A stretch of DNA of 64,000 bases from Lineus longissimus (taxonomy: Eukaryota > Nemertea > Pilidiophora > Heteronemertea > Lineidae), in the NCBI RefSeq assembly GCF_910592395.1, contig NC_088311.1, positions 22,786,646 to 22,850,645 of the forward strand, written 5' to 3'. Positions 32,084-46,200 of the stretch are shown in pieces. Both the position numbers and the translations under genes were made by a program. Within the stretch, counting starts at the first letter, position 1, and each line of letters starts with the position of its first letter. Below the pieces are notes generated by a model. That model saw only the letters and a list, made by a program, of their open reading frames with translations, ran no database searches and was not told the DNA's origin.

Positions 32084-33583
32084 ATGGCGACTTTGATGGT
32101 AAGTGGGCAGAGAGATTCATTGCTTAGGCGAGTTTTCTACTATCTAAGAGCCGTAACAAAATTGGAAAAGCATCAAACACACGTTCAGAAAAATAGTTTA
32201 CTAATGAACCAGAAGAAGACCAAACATACTGCAATAAAAAGCCACCCATTCCTTTAACCTATTTAGCTGTTTTTCTCCCTAAACCTAACTGGTTCATCTG
32301 CTCCTTTTTTACAAAATCAGTTTTGTAAATACATAATAATGACAATCTGGTGATTACAGTGATGACAGTGATGGCCTAGTAGCGATATTTTTTACCATGC
32401 AGCTGGTTATCTGGTAGGACTTGTCATCTGTGTCATTATGGTAATCAAATGTTGAATGCATTAAATGTAAATGCATGTACAAACATACAAACCTACTAAT
32501 TCTATACTTCCTGGTTACGTGGAGATATTCTTCATCAGAGTGTGTTTATTTTCTATCAGCAAGGTTTTCCTCGTGTCTTTACTAAACGGGAATGTTAAAA
32601 AAGGAATTAGATGTACGTTATGTACTAGAAGACAACATATTGTGCCTATTTCACATATACTGGTGTTACAATGTAGCTGAAATCTGCAACAGGTTGGCGA
32701 TCTCAAAATGAGCACCCAAAAGTCCCTCGGGATGGGACTGCGGACAACGATACATCTGGCGATGTCAGCAGTTGCTTCGGCGGACGTGCCCAAGGTAAGT
32801 TGTGACGGATGGTGTACATCTATAGGGGCAACCACCCATCCTATACATGTAAAGGAAAGTCACAACCAGTATTGTATTATTTGGTGTTCATGCATCCTGA
32901 TATATATCAGGGCATTTCACTCGATACTTACTCCCTCAGTGCGGAAACATGGGTACGGAGAAGGCGTGTTGTGGGCCCTGTTTGTAAGAGGATGGTGTTC
33001 ATGACGTTATACCATATTGTCGTACTTGTATAAATATGTGATAATGGATATGTTGAGTCTATTATTATTCCCCACGGACATCAGCGGAACAATCACAATG
33101 TGTGAATGAGAAAAACTCGTCATATAAAAGGAACCCCGGAGAATCAGAATCATCGAATCGGAGCACTACGCAATTCTGAGCATCTCGTGGTCTATGCGCA
33201 GTTTATTTCGTCATCCTGGCCTTCCTCTTCTGGGCGACAAGACGAAGCCGGTCAACTGCGTCGGGAGTGTAGTGGTACTCCGTTAATACCGCGTGCCGTC
33301 AGAAAGCTGACATCCACTACGCCATCTTATGGAAAATAAGTTAATCCCAAGCTGCAGAAGCTCGAGATCGAACATACGGACTCACCGGCAGCTAGTCTTA
33401 TATACGCACAACGACGGTAGATTGGCATGGAGATCAAAAGGGTCGTCTGCTCGATAGTCAGCACACTGTCATTTTCTAATCAGTAAAAGAACATTATTTC
33501 AGGGAGAGGTACTCAGGACTTTCATGTACGATGGGGGAGATGCTGCTAGTATTCGGATTACCAACTTATTAAATTGTACATGA
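32084..33583 (+). CDS. Possible small protein of unknown function (65 aa, 3 exons)
   Basis: A model assembled from splice signals: exon 1 32084-32098 (ATG in CAATCATGGCG context, donor GTAAGT), exon 2 32693-32794 (acceptor after GCAACAG, donor GTAAGT) and exon 3 33503-33583 (acceptor TTATTTCAG, stop TGA). All junctions are phase 0 and the frame stays open. The protein begins MATLM, continues GLRTTIHLAMSAVASADVPK and ends SIRITNLLNCT. There is no signal peptide, transmembrane segment or domain I recognise. The two GTAAGT donors and the good start context are the main support. It could be a non-coding transcript or a coincidence of signals. Confidence 0.35.
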
Positions 33584-34238
33584 ACGTGCATGGCCCTGAA
33601 AGTCAATGACCAGAGACAGGTTGTCAGTGACTGGCATTCTTTGGGCGGTGGCGCATGCAAACCTATTTGTAGGCTACTACCCTGTACAAGAAGTGTAGAG
33701 ACCCATGATCTTCAATGCACCAGATACCAACATCGCATCCTTTGTCCCTGGAACAGGTTTTCCTTCCCCAGAGGCTGTGACTAGCATTGTAACACTTCGA
33801 TAGATGGCGTTTGTGTTGAAAAGTATAGACATGTAGGGCTGCCGGGTCTTGGCCGAGAGAGGCAAAAATATACATAAAGTGTAGATTTCAATTTCCCCCA
33901 AAATATCCCAAGACAACATCGGTAGACCGAGCTTTTCCATTTTACATTGCACAATGAATCTCATACACATTACACACGAGCAGACGACACAAAGTTGAGC
34001 AGACGACACGAAGGCACGTGTATCTTGTTTGATTCGGTTCAACTTCCGATCACGTGGTCACAGTATATATATCCACTTACATGACTTATGGCGGACGATC
34101 GTATTAATTGAGAGAAAGTTTCTTAACAAGTTTTTACTTTCTGGCGATGATCTGAGCCGTCTTAACCGCCTCAAGCGATTCTTTATAAAAAATGCGGAAG
34201 GTTATATTTCGATTTGTTTAAAGTTAAACGCGCGCAGG
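33584..34238. other. Intergenic, upstream of the ARHGAP29-like gene
   Basis: No gene is seen; this should contain the promoter of the RhoGAP gene. The frame of its first coding exon is open upstream to about 34029, so an upstream start is formally possible. However, ATG 34239 begins a family-like basic N-terminus. Confidence 0.4.
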
Positions 34239-37200
34239 ATGTCTACTGTTGGTCGTAAACTGCAGAAGTTGCAGAAGAGCTTGAAAGTCAAGCGAGGTTC
34301 ATCGGGTGGCGGACCTTTGACACCTACTAGCCCCAGTCCAACAATAGTAAGTTCATTTATTGACTGTTTTATCGCTTTCGTAATAAGTCTTTGTCATTTT
34401 TGTGGTTTGATCATATAGTGTTCATTGTGTTCTATTATAAAGTGGATGTGCTTTGAGAGCCTTGTCAAGTTTTACGCTTGCTGTATAACAATGTTTGAAA
34501 CGTTCATTGTCATTCCCGTTAACTGTCCATAGAGTAACCAGACTGTCTAATCAGTAGGCTATGCCTATAGTGGTCTACATTAGTTCTAGTGCTGTTCCTT
34601 CTGCATAACAATAGGCCCGGTTTTGTGCATCATAAGCGCAGTGGTCTGTATTGTATAGCTGATTAGTGTTGGTTATATTGGAATTTTAATTATACCCTGA
34701 ACTACAGTCCAAGTCACAATTGACATCCTTTTTGCTTCGCGTCAGTTACCTGCAACATATGCGTGATTTGCTGGCCAATGGTGCACCAGTGACACACTTA
34801 CACAGTAGAACATCTCTATTAAGGACATCCTCGGGATTGACAAGTGCTGTCCTTAATAGAGAGGTGTCCTGATTAGAGAGGTCAAATTGAATGGAAACAC
34901 CCAATTTGGGACCAAAACTAGTGTCCTAATAGAGAGGGTGTCCTTAGTAGAGAGGGTGTCCTTAGTAGAGAGGGTGTCCTTAATAGAGAGGTGTCCGCTA
35001 AGGGAGGTTCTACTGTATATGTTTAGAGAGGGCATGTTTAGTAGGAGAGGGAAAATTCCATCATGCAGAGTCCTCTGGTATTAGGAATGTTCTGCACTGC
35101 TATCCTGATCCATCAATGAGCCCATTGGAAATGTGTGAATTTTAGCCTTAAAATTTGTTGGTTGAAATGCAGTTGCTCTTTTGGAAAAGTAGATTATGTG
35201 GCTATGCAGGAGGATTATTGACGACCTGTCATAGTGGAAGCAGTGGTGGTAGGGCACTTATGCCGGGGTACAACCAGATAATGTATTCAGGACATGAACT
35301 AAACTGTCATGTTTAGTGAGTGTGGTGTAGTGTAAACCATTGGTAATATGATGTCACATAAAATCATCCTGCATGTGACACATTTACAGAGGAGTGATGG
35401 GAAGTGAGAGTGATTGCCCCCCCCCCCCTTTACGTGTTACAAAGCTTGCAAACTTGTCCATATTGGAAGGGAAATGGCACAGTAATAGTTCAGATTTCAT
35501 AAAGAACTTGTACATGTGCTGTACAGGTAGAACTTAAAAGGACACCCTCAGGAAAGAAAATACTGTCCCTGGCAGTGCCCTAGTCCTGGCTCAAAACCAT
35601 TGGATCCTTTGACCTAACCATCAGCATAAGAGTTGGGGTAAAGTGGTTCTCCTACTGTGACTGCTAGTGCAGTATGAGGCGCTGCAGTCAAATTCTGGCA
35701 CAATGTTAGTTATAGACATTCCATGGATTTTTTATCAATACAAATTGCTCTTTGGTCCAATTTGGATCATTCCAGCTCAATGATGTACATGTACATTGTG
35801 CTAAGCACATCTCATTTGGACTATATCTTAGTTGGAAGTGATATACTCCAGTTTCACCTACCAAAGAACGCTTCAGCAAACATGAGATCATGACCCACTA
35901 GGCTATGAGGCTCCTCTGGCACAGCTGGACTTTAATACTAGAACAGTAGAACCTCTCTATCAAGGACTGCCATGGGATTGACAAGTGCTGTCCTTAATAG
36001 AGAGGTGTCCTGATTAGAGAGGTCAAATTGAATGGAAGCAACCAATTTGGGACCAAAACTAGTGTCCTTAATAGAGAGGTTGTCCTTAATAGAGAGGTGT
36101 CTGCTAAGAGAGGTTCTGCTGTATTCAGAAATGGTCTTAGATAGGTGAAATTAGAGTTTTCCCTGTCCTCTTCAATACACAGCAGAATCAATCAATGAAC
36201 TCATTTCAGGTTGACTCATCCTTGACTTATATTGATTTCATTGGTAATGAGATGTGTTTGATTTTGTGGTTTGTTTGGGATTATTGTTATCTGTCTTGGC
36301 AATTAATCAGCTATCCGAGAATTAACCCCGTGGGGAAATAGGTGCTGTGTTGATCTAAAATATTTACTGTGTTAACGAGTATACTTTGTCAAAGGAATGA
36401 CAATTGAGATGACAGAGGACTCACTTTTTATTTGGTGAGTCATACCAGATTTGAAGATAGATCCCCTTGGCTGAAAGAAGAGGCATTCTCACTTGCATGT
36501 ATGGACATGCAGCTGTGACCTTGAATATGCCGGCCAAGATAAAATATTTGATACATTTGTAATATATCTGTGCCCCCCCCCACGGATACCTGGAAAATAG
36601 GTCACTACATCCTCCTTGAAGCTAGTCACTAGTGATATCAGCTGCGCTTACACCACGAAATATTGGTGAACCAATTGCACTTACACCACCACATTGCCGC
36701 GACAAATTGGTTCGGCAATCCATTGCCGATACAAATTGCCGAGCGAATTTGTCCCACCAAGCTTGATGGTCCAAATTCGCCCGGCTTGTTAAAAGCTCGG
36801 CTTTGTCGTGGTGTACGCGCAAATGGTTCGGCAATTAGCTAGTTAGATGGTTCGGCTCCAGGCGGCGCTTTCGAAATGGCGCTTTCTGCCAAGGCTTTCC
36901 GCGTTCTGCTTATTGTTTGCGCGCCATCTGTAGCCGGATTTTATAACTAGCTGCAGCGCTGGTGTAAGCGCTTGGTGGATTTTCGATGGTGCGGCATTGG
37001 TTCCCGAACCAAGATTGGTGGTCCATTTTCAGGTGGTGTAAGTGCGGCTATCATCTTGGGGTCTATAGTTTGGTGGTTCTTATTTAAGGGGTACGCCGTT
37101 CGTAATTTATAAATAGAAATGCAGTTATTCACAATGCCATAGTGCAAATATGCTGAAACTTGGTATGATATTTGTATAATCTTCAAAAAGATTTACGAGT

Positions 37201-40200
37201 GGCCTAGGCCTTTTTAGCTATTTATAGCCATGAGTTGGATTAGCCAAGCTGGCCTTGTTTAAAGTTGAAGGCGTAAGCAGGATTTTCGTTGATAACAAAG
37301 GACTTTTGGGTCTCTTTATGGTTTCGTCTATTTGATGTAGCTAACCTTTATGCCTTTAGTGCTTATTTTATGTAGCACTTTGTGTTAGGTTTTTAAATGC
37401 TGTGTGGAAGCCAGCGTAGGCGTAGAAATTACAACATTGGCTTGTAGCGTGATAAATCAATGATACACATCCTCTATCGTCATCACTTCAGGTAGGCTTG
37501 CTCATCTTCTAAGTTCTATCTCTCGTAGAACACTCTTTCTTGCAAAACCTGTAGGTTATCAGTGGTCCGACCAACAGCTAACTGGCTTTAAAGTAATGCA
37601 AGGAATGTTGGTTGGGTGGTGCAGGAGAAGATTTGTTCTGTAGTCTGAGCTGGATAATTTTCTGTTCTTTTAATTCACTCTTCGTCTGGATTTCTCTGCT
37701 TAATAGAAAGAGGTAGGCTTCCACTGTTCAAGTGTGTGAATGCGGTTTGTGTCGTTGTTTTTAAAAGCGAGAAGCAAAGGTTTTACAGTTGTTGGAGCTA
37801 TCTGCAACTTAAAATGACGGACTAGGAGTTTCCATGACTGTGCATGTCTTATCAGCCCACTGTTTTCCAGTCTTCGATCCCCCTAACAAATTATTTCACC
37901 GTAGGAAGTCTTTGAAATTTACCATGAACTACTGGGAACCTGTTGGCTTCTTTCTTAGGTTTTATCATATTGTTCCATTGAACATCTTTTAGTGATTGTG
38001 GGCGTATAGGTCACCAACTAACAATTAATCCAAAGTCAGTAGGATGACAGGATAAGCTTATCATTTACTTCCCACACTAAGAACTGCTGTTGCTTGGAGA
38101 CAGTTCTACGTCCTCCTCCTGACTTTGACTTAGAAGGCAAAAGGCCTTTGTGTCTGCTTTTGCCTTTACATAGGCTTATGTCTGCGATGATCAGTTGGTA
38201 TTTATCTTCTTGCCTTGGTAGCAGCTTGACTATTGGATATAGCTTTTCTTAGACCCAGTCATATGCCAAAGGTTTGCTTTGTCCTTTCATAGATGTTCTG
38301 GATTTACTGCGGAATGTGACATGTCATCGGCTTCATGTCAGAAGTAATTGATTTTGATTGTGTAGAGGTTTGTATCTTTGTATTGTGTGGTATTTGATGT
38401 GTTCGGTTAAATCGTATGGCCTATTTGTCATAAAGTTTTCAGAGTACTCCTCATAAGGTATCAGTTTACCTCCAGAAAATACGTGCTTACGTCAACAGGA
38501 AAAGATGACAGAATGAAGGCAGACCAAAGTCATTCTGTTGGATGAAAAGTCATGCATTGCTTATTTTGATTCATGTACCATATGAATACAGGAGGGCCTT
38601 GTTACTTATTGCCGCCATGCATTGTGAACATTTACAACACAACCTACATCCACACCTAGTAATGTAAAATACATAACATCCATAAAGTCTTATAAATATC
38701 GTTGGGTCATAAAGCATGGCCAAACAATGGAATTTCCGTTGTCCATATTTGATGTCAATTTACCTCATGACACAGTGAAATAATATTGACTAAGTCCACA
38801 AAGAGATGACATTATAATTGACCGTGCCTGATTTGACAAGAAAGAATGTCAATGTTTTATTGTTATAAACATTTCTCAGTGTGACTATCAATTCTGTAGC
38901 CATGTTGAATTGTAATTTCGGATTCAGTTTTGTGTGATTCAGTCATTTAAGTCGCATTTTTCCCGAGATCCAACTGGTGCAGTTGCTGTGCTACAGTATA
39001 GTTTCTTTGAGGATATCATTGAGCACAGTTATAAGGATATTTCCTGAAGAAATCTGTGAGTGAGGTGACACGGACAAAAACGTTTGAAACCAGGTTGTTT
39101 CTTGGCTCCCGTGGCTAGGCTCAACGCTTGGAGCTTGAGGTAAATGTGTGCAGATCATCTCACAGAGTTTGTGAAATCCTTCATACTCTATCGAGGTTTT
39201 GTTTTTAAAACAGCATTGTGTTGTTCAACTCTTAGAAGACACAGTGCAACTGATGCCTACGAAAGGGAGCGATTATCTTTCTGTCAACGCACCACCATTT
39301 TGGCTAGAAGTCGAAATCCTAAAGCATCCCAGCTACAACTCTTTCAAATTGAAGTGAATGCCAATTTCAATAGTGTGAATCAGTTCTTAGTTTTCCAGAA
39401 AACAGACTCCCACCCTTGAATTTGGCATTTGCTTCACTTCCAAAATGTTGGTGCTGATAGCAATCTAGACCTCCTCTGTGACATGATATCATGGACATCT
39501 GCCTCTGATGTGGTCTGACTGTCATGAAGCCAACTGCAATAAAAATACTGCCAAAGAATAAGAACAAGAACCAATCTTGAATAGCTGAGTGATGGGGAAT
39601 TCAATTTCATTTTCCATTATCTACATAATTGGTTAATCGACAGTGATTTTCTGTCATTTCAGGGTAGTGACAGCGTCTTCTGCGACCTGCCATTGACGAG
39701 ACGCGTGAGTACGGGTGCTATGAGCCCTGCAAGATCCAAGAGTGGTTCGTGGGGCAGTATCTCTAGTGACACAATGGATGTACCGATGGTCGACCAAGAG
39801 GATATCTTCTCCTTAACTCATGATGTCAGGAACTTCTCACTTTCACTTACTAAACTTCGATCTGTCTTCGCAGATGTCCCAGGTAAGTCTCTATTGCTAG
39901 TCTACTTGATTGTAACATGCCCATTATATTGCAATAAAAATGATATCTTGTGATAATATTGTATAGCTATAATTGGCGTCATTTCCCTTCAGCAATATGC
40001 TTTAGACTTTATTATCCTATTATTATCAAAGGATTGATATTTCATTATGCTGACCATGTTTTTCCACAAAAGACTCCTTCAGCCCTGACAATATCCTTAT
40101 GCTGATATTGTCAATTTAGTTTATTGGATCTATTAAAGCGAATTTCTTACAAGCTATACAATGGTGTTCCCGCGCCTCAGTCAGTATCAAAGTAAATGAT

Positions 40201-43200
40201 GCATCATCAAATAATTCAAACATTTCTAAATGAAACCCTATTGCTGTCGGGTCCGTATTGTCCACATCCATCCAACCAAAGCTGGCAAACTGATGTTCCC
40301 GACTTTTAAACAGGAAACAAGAAGTTACATTTTCTTGGGTGATGGAAATGCAATGTTTTCACTGCAAACTAGTACCTTGTTGCTCCCTTGCTCCCTGTAT
40401 CTGCAGTCTTTGACAATTTTTTTTCCGTCTCATTCCAGAATATGGCGATGCCATGCGAGTCAGCGCCCACAATCAGCTCGGAGAGGTGGTCAGCACTCTG
40501 AAAACAATCCTGCAGAAATACCAGGCTTTACACTCGACTGAGATGTACGCAGCTTCTGGAACACTTATCTGTACTATAAAAAGTAAGTATTATCAGCAAA
40601 GTTTTTGTTAAGTCTGATTAATTTTTAATCAAGTATAAATTAAGTAATTGAACTTGATGAAAAAAGGGAGATTACCATATAGGTAGCCAGTTTGACTAAT
40701 TACCGTGAAACTAAAAAAGACAGTATTCTATTTGGCTATTGCATCAGCATAGGCTTGAAAATTTCCCGCCTTATCATATATTGAGATGTGTCCATATGTT
40801 CCCTGCCACAGAGTAAAAGGGAAGTAAATGTACAGTACATGTATGTACATGTACGTACAGTACTCATTGTGATTTCCATTCAGCCAGCCAAATGTGTTCG
40901 CTACCCATCAATTGCCTCAGAGCTGGAATACTAAGCACGTTACCATTAAGGACCGGGTTGCCATATAAAAGTCATCGTCATATATCTGTAAGAACAACAA
41001 CAATGAATGATTGATCAGAAAAGTCTCAACATAATTCGCCGTTCAAAGCAATCTGACAACTCAGGACACTCAGCTTTGTCAGACTGCCAATATAATTGAA
41101 AGGTATCGTGAGATATACGTCGCATCAGAACTGGAATGATATTTATCCGATGGCTTTTAGACCGACCATGATTAGTAAATGTCGTTCCTGTCACAGACAA
41201 GCTGCCATGGCACGCTACGCCATTGTGATTGATCGAGTGGCACTGTAATTAACCCTTGGTGATAATGATGCAGACTTGGCTGCTCGTTGGGAGTTATGTC
41301 GGGCTGATTGCAACCTGACATCACAGCAACTGTTAGCAGCAGAAATGTTGTCCATCTTTTAGCTTTTAGACAGGTCGGGATTATCTTCAACCTGTCACGG
41401 ACAACCTGTCACAGACAACCTGTCCCAAGCAGATTTGATTTGAATGAGGCCGTAGTTTGATTGGCATTGAATAAAAATGATTCATTGCATGGCAATGTAA
41501 CACTTGGGGATATTGATGATGAAGCAAAGTGAGCAAATTTGCAAACTTTGGCTTCGTAAACATCATCTCGTCTACGGTACTTCTCCGTTATATACCTTGG
41601 TACCATTATCACTACTACCAGCTCAGCCAACTCTGATCGTATCGTACACAAAAAGCAGCGGAGAATTCTTCGTAATCGTTGTGGCAACACATGAACAACC
41701 ACTTAGGTATACAGCCCTGATGATTGCAGTGACTGATCTGGCCTTGTTAGAAGCAGTTGCTGCAGTGACCAGAGGAACTGCAGCCAATGTTGTTGTACAT
41801 TGCTAACATTGGGGTACATTATGTAAAGAACTCTGTCGCCTACCCGTACGTGGAAGCGCAGTGCATTTTGCAATCAAAAACACCAAGTGACTTGCCCTAG
41901 ATCTCAACCAAAGTATAACAACAACGTATGATGATGAATGAATCGAAAAGGACCCGCTGAGACCATTTGATGCTTTGTTCTCCGTCTCATTTTCAGTTCT
42001 TTTCTATCTTCAGGTTTTAATTATGAGGATGAGGATGCTGATCCTAACATCATCTATGATGGCATTGACCAGCTAGCTCTGGCCTTCAGTAGCAGGTAGG
42101 CAAAAAATATTCATTCTTCTCGAGAAGTTAACATGGACATCTGTTGATAATGCAGGAATGGTGCACTTTTAAGTAGTCAGGATAGCTGGTAGACACCACG
42201 TAGAGAATTCTCTGGTCTTTAAATAAGGACCTACAATAAGTTCCCTGACCATTTTACCTACTCTACTATCATGATTTATTCCGAAGATTAGTTAATGCGC
42301 CGATACGGTATGTGCCTATAGCTTTGTAGACCTGAAAGATTGTTCACTGTTATGATACAAGTAATGCATAAGGAATGTAAGAAAAAATAACATTACATTC
42401 TTTAGTCTCAATTATAGTGTATGTATGTATAGCATGTATTGTAAACAGTCCATTTGGCCACTGTTGGCTTTATTATTAGTCTTAGTAAATTATTATGAAT
42501 GTATTATACAATGTTGATGTGATGTGTGTGGATGGTCAAGGTCTTTCTCGCACCAGAGAGCCTTGTGAAATACATAATGTCTACTTCTCTACTTCATTCA
42601 TTAATTGGTTACTAGTATCTGTACATGCTGTAAGCCAGGAGCTTTGAACCAAGTGTTGACCTCTGCAGTTCATTTACAATTTTCTCATACCAAATCAGAT
42701 TATCAGACCCCCCCCCCCCCCCCCCCCCACCACCACTGCCCCCTTGCTGGCAACAGAGACTTTGGCTATTAATGAATGAAGTATTTTCTGACTTATAATG
42801 AAAAATCTGAAGTCAATATCAAGATTAAGCCAGCTTTTTAAAACTGTGGATGTGCAATTGGTTTTGTAAAAGACAGGACTTTCCTAGAATAGGCCTATCA
42901 GCACTTTCGTGATTGATAGTGTCGAATTGTTTGTGTCATAAGACATGTTATAACCTGATATAGAATCTAGGTGATATTATAATTATATTCAGTAGACTAT
43001 TATTTCAACTGTAAAGGTTGTGACCCTATAGCACATCTCAACAGTGCCGCAGGTTATAAATCTGGTCTTTGGATAGATTCCGGAAGTACTTATGATTTTA
43101 GTTGACAATGTAATCGGAAGTTCAAATTAATGTTTGAGTTTGATCGATTCCGCTCTATCGATGTGAAAAGAGGTCTCAGTTTGTCTCTGTGAGTGTGTGC

Positions 43201-46200
43201 ATCAGGTTTACCTGTCCGAACAGCACTGCATGGTACTACATTGGCCCTTGAAAGAGAGAAATGAAAGTATCAGTCCGCTAACTTGAAAATCTGCCATAAC
43301 CAGAATGGGTGTAAGAGTAGGTCTTTCAGGAAACTTGTTACCCAAATATGTTTATTGCACAAGGAAGACCTTGTCTGGTATAAAATCCGTTTTCATGCTT
43401 TCAAATACAGTCTCCCTGGATCCATCCCTGCAAGAGTTTGAAAGCTTAAACTACCTTTTGTTGCTTTGATTTTAAACTATGCACACAACTTACATTGAAA
43501 AATAAAAGCGTTCTCTGATCTCTTTTGGTATCAAATCGTTTTATCGATACAGCGTTACAAACTTACTTGGATGTGATTCAGTTTAAAGAATATGTTTCAA
43601 CTTTTAGTTCAGTTAGAATAGAAAGGAATTTTCACAACAATCCTTTTATGTAAGATTGTGAGAGAAATCGTGTGAAAGATTCTTTGATATAAATACATGA
43701 AATACCAGAGGAAAAAGCTTTGTGATACAGTACAGATGCAAATTGCATTTTAAAATACTATTTCAAGCAGTGTCAGAGTAGGTGTGAGGCTTATCTCGCA
43801 TACTTTTTTTCATTGAGTTACAGTCACACTTAGTACTAAATCTTATAAACTTATAGGGAATTTCTTGAAAGCGTGACAAACATCCAAGGAATTTGGCGAT
43901 AATGCTTTGCGCTGAACATGATATGATGACAAAAAATACACTTCAGAACAGGTCCAAGTGGGCAGCAGATAATAGGGTTACTTAGACCAGTTTCGATAAG
44001 ATTTCTTGACGTCAGTTATCATTTGATATTTCACAAATTAAATCGGGCAGCTAAGATCAACACATTTACAGATCGTATCCGTGTGATTACTAGGAACATT
44101 CTTAGGGTGTGGATGATAAAATAAAACATTTGAGTTCATATGTCAAACTTATCTTTTTCTCCCTGGAGCTTGGTTAAAGTTTTATCAGTCCAGCAGTGTA
44201 ACAACAACTTGTTCAAGACAAACACAGAACAATTTCCTTGTGATAATTTTGTGATTTCGAGTTACTCATACCTCACATCTTTTGTCCTATCAAAGCATTT
44301 GCGGTGTAGCCCTGTCCTATTGTTGGATCAAAAGAACAGTTTCGTGCTATTGGCTGTTAATTGTTTGTGGATTTTCCTGGAGAGTCTTAGTCATCTCTGC
44401 CCCCAACCCAAAGGGCCTGGACGCACCGCCTGGCCAGTCACGATGGGGAAGTTACTGATCATGGGCCTGCTTGACTGTTTCAGTGTGTCCGAGTATCTAA
44501 TGGGAGACGTGGAGTCAAATTATACGAACAGAACACGGGTAAGTGGTATGTTTTCTACAGTACTATTCAAATATAACCATCCTTGACGCACACAACACTA
44601 TGTTCTCGAAACTCATCTTGGGTCAAATTCATACCATGGTCATTTTGCAAGTATTTTAGAGGGCTTTAGAATTCCCACCACCTCAATATTTGTTCAGAGT
44701 ATACCAAGGGCATATCAAAAGTGTCAAAGCTGTGGGGTCATGTTGAAGATGGGGAGAATGGAATTTTGTTTCACACAAGGCCTGATTACAAAGCAATGTT
44801 ACTTTTGGCAGATCTGTTGCAAATGTTTTCGTTACACATGACATCTTCCCTTGTGGGTGTTGGGAGAAATTTTCAAAATCTTGAAATTTACTAAGTGACA
44901 TGAAAGAGGCAGATTGGCTGGACATGTTAGACAACTGCCAGTGAGTCACTATGGGTGGAGTGACTCATCATATAGAGACAAACTTTTTTGTCAAGAATGG
45001 GTCATTTCTGGGTCATTGTAGTTTGCACAATATGCTGGGTCACAACTTGACTTTTGATCCACTTCCATATCAGGTGAATGAGTAAATAAATCGTAAAAGC
45101 TATATAACACTTCATCAGTCCTTAACCCTTTCCCTTCTCCAGCATATTAAGACTTAAGAGCAATTTATAATTCTGTCATGACCTCTAGCACAAAACAGGG
45201 ATGTTCAGTATTGAACTATTTCAAAAATGATAATGATTTTAAACTGAGGAATCATAGCACATTTGCATGTACTGTGAATATTTCATTTCAGGTCTAGTTG
45301 CCTATACTTTAATACCCTCGAGGCCTCTGTGATATACTGCAGCATAGTTCCTTGCTTCAAAGTGTTCAGCTGAACTTAAGAGGATCCTGGTTAAGTAGGC
45401 CTACTCTAGCAGCTGTGCCGATTCATCCGTTAGTTGATTCAAAGCATAGCTACCATTCACATAAAATGTGTGGGTTCTACAAAATCAAGCAGATGTTAAT
45501 CCGATGAAAGTCGTCTAAGGTTACATTTGATACACATGCAAAATTTGCTTTCACAAGTTTTGAACTGTAAGAAAATGTTGCAAGTCAATCATGCTGCTTG
45601 GGATTCACTGGATTCAGATGTGGGGAGGACTGAGATTCGTATCTTTGGATGTATCGTTAATGGATACTCAGCAAGTATCATCCTAGCTCGATCTTCCTGG
45701 CTCAAATATATTGGTGATATAACTTGACTGAGATAATAGAGAGTAGTTTGAGCAATGCTCTGACTCCTACTCCCGAGTTAAACTCTGAGTCATTCTTGAA
45801 CCCGTAACGTTGAAAAGCATGTGGTGCTCCACCCATGAAAGCCCACTTGAAAGATAGGAAATAAAGCGGTATACATGTATAGTGCTAGTGACATTGTGTA
45901 TTTGTTTAGAAGGCTATGTCTCAAAAACTAAAGGACATAAAGACTGCAATGCATCTTGCACGATTTAGGGCAAGTGTAAAGCCTGTCGGGGTCATTTTCC
46001 CACAACTGATGATGTTGTAGACGGAAAGGGAATCAACCCCTGTTGAAGTGAGAATCAACATCTCTAATGACTTTCTTCTCTTTTACAGTCTTTTGAGAGT
46101 TTATCATCCCTGCCAGTGAATGGTAGTATCCAGGATTCGGAGAGTAAAGATTCAGGTGAGACTGCAGTACTTCAGTATTGCACCAATATTACCTATGGAA

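Noticed and set aside
33106-33339. Plus-strand frame ending PSYGK as a third exon of the small 65-aa gene
   Set aside because: It is phase-compatible with exon 2, but the 33503 exon has the better acceptor and a more protein-like sequence. Retained only as an alternative.
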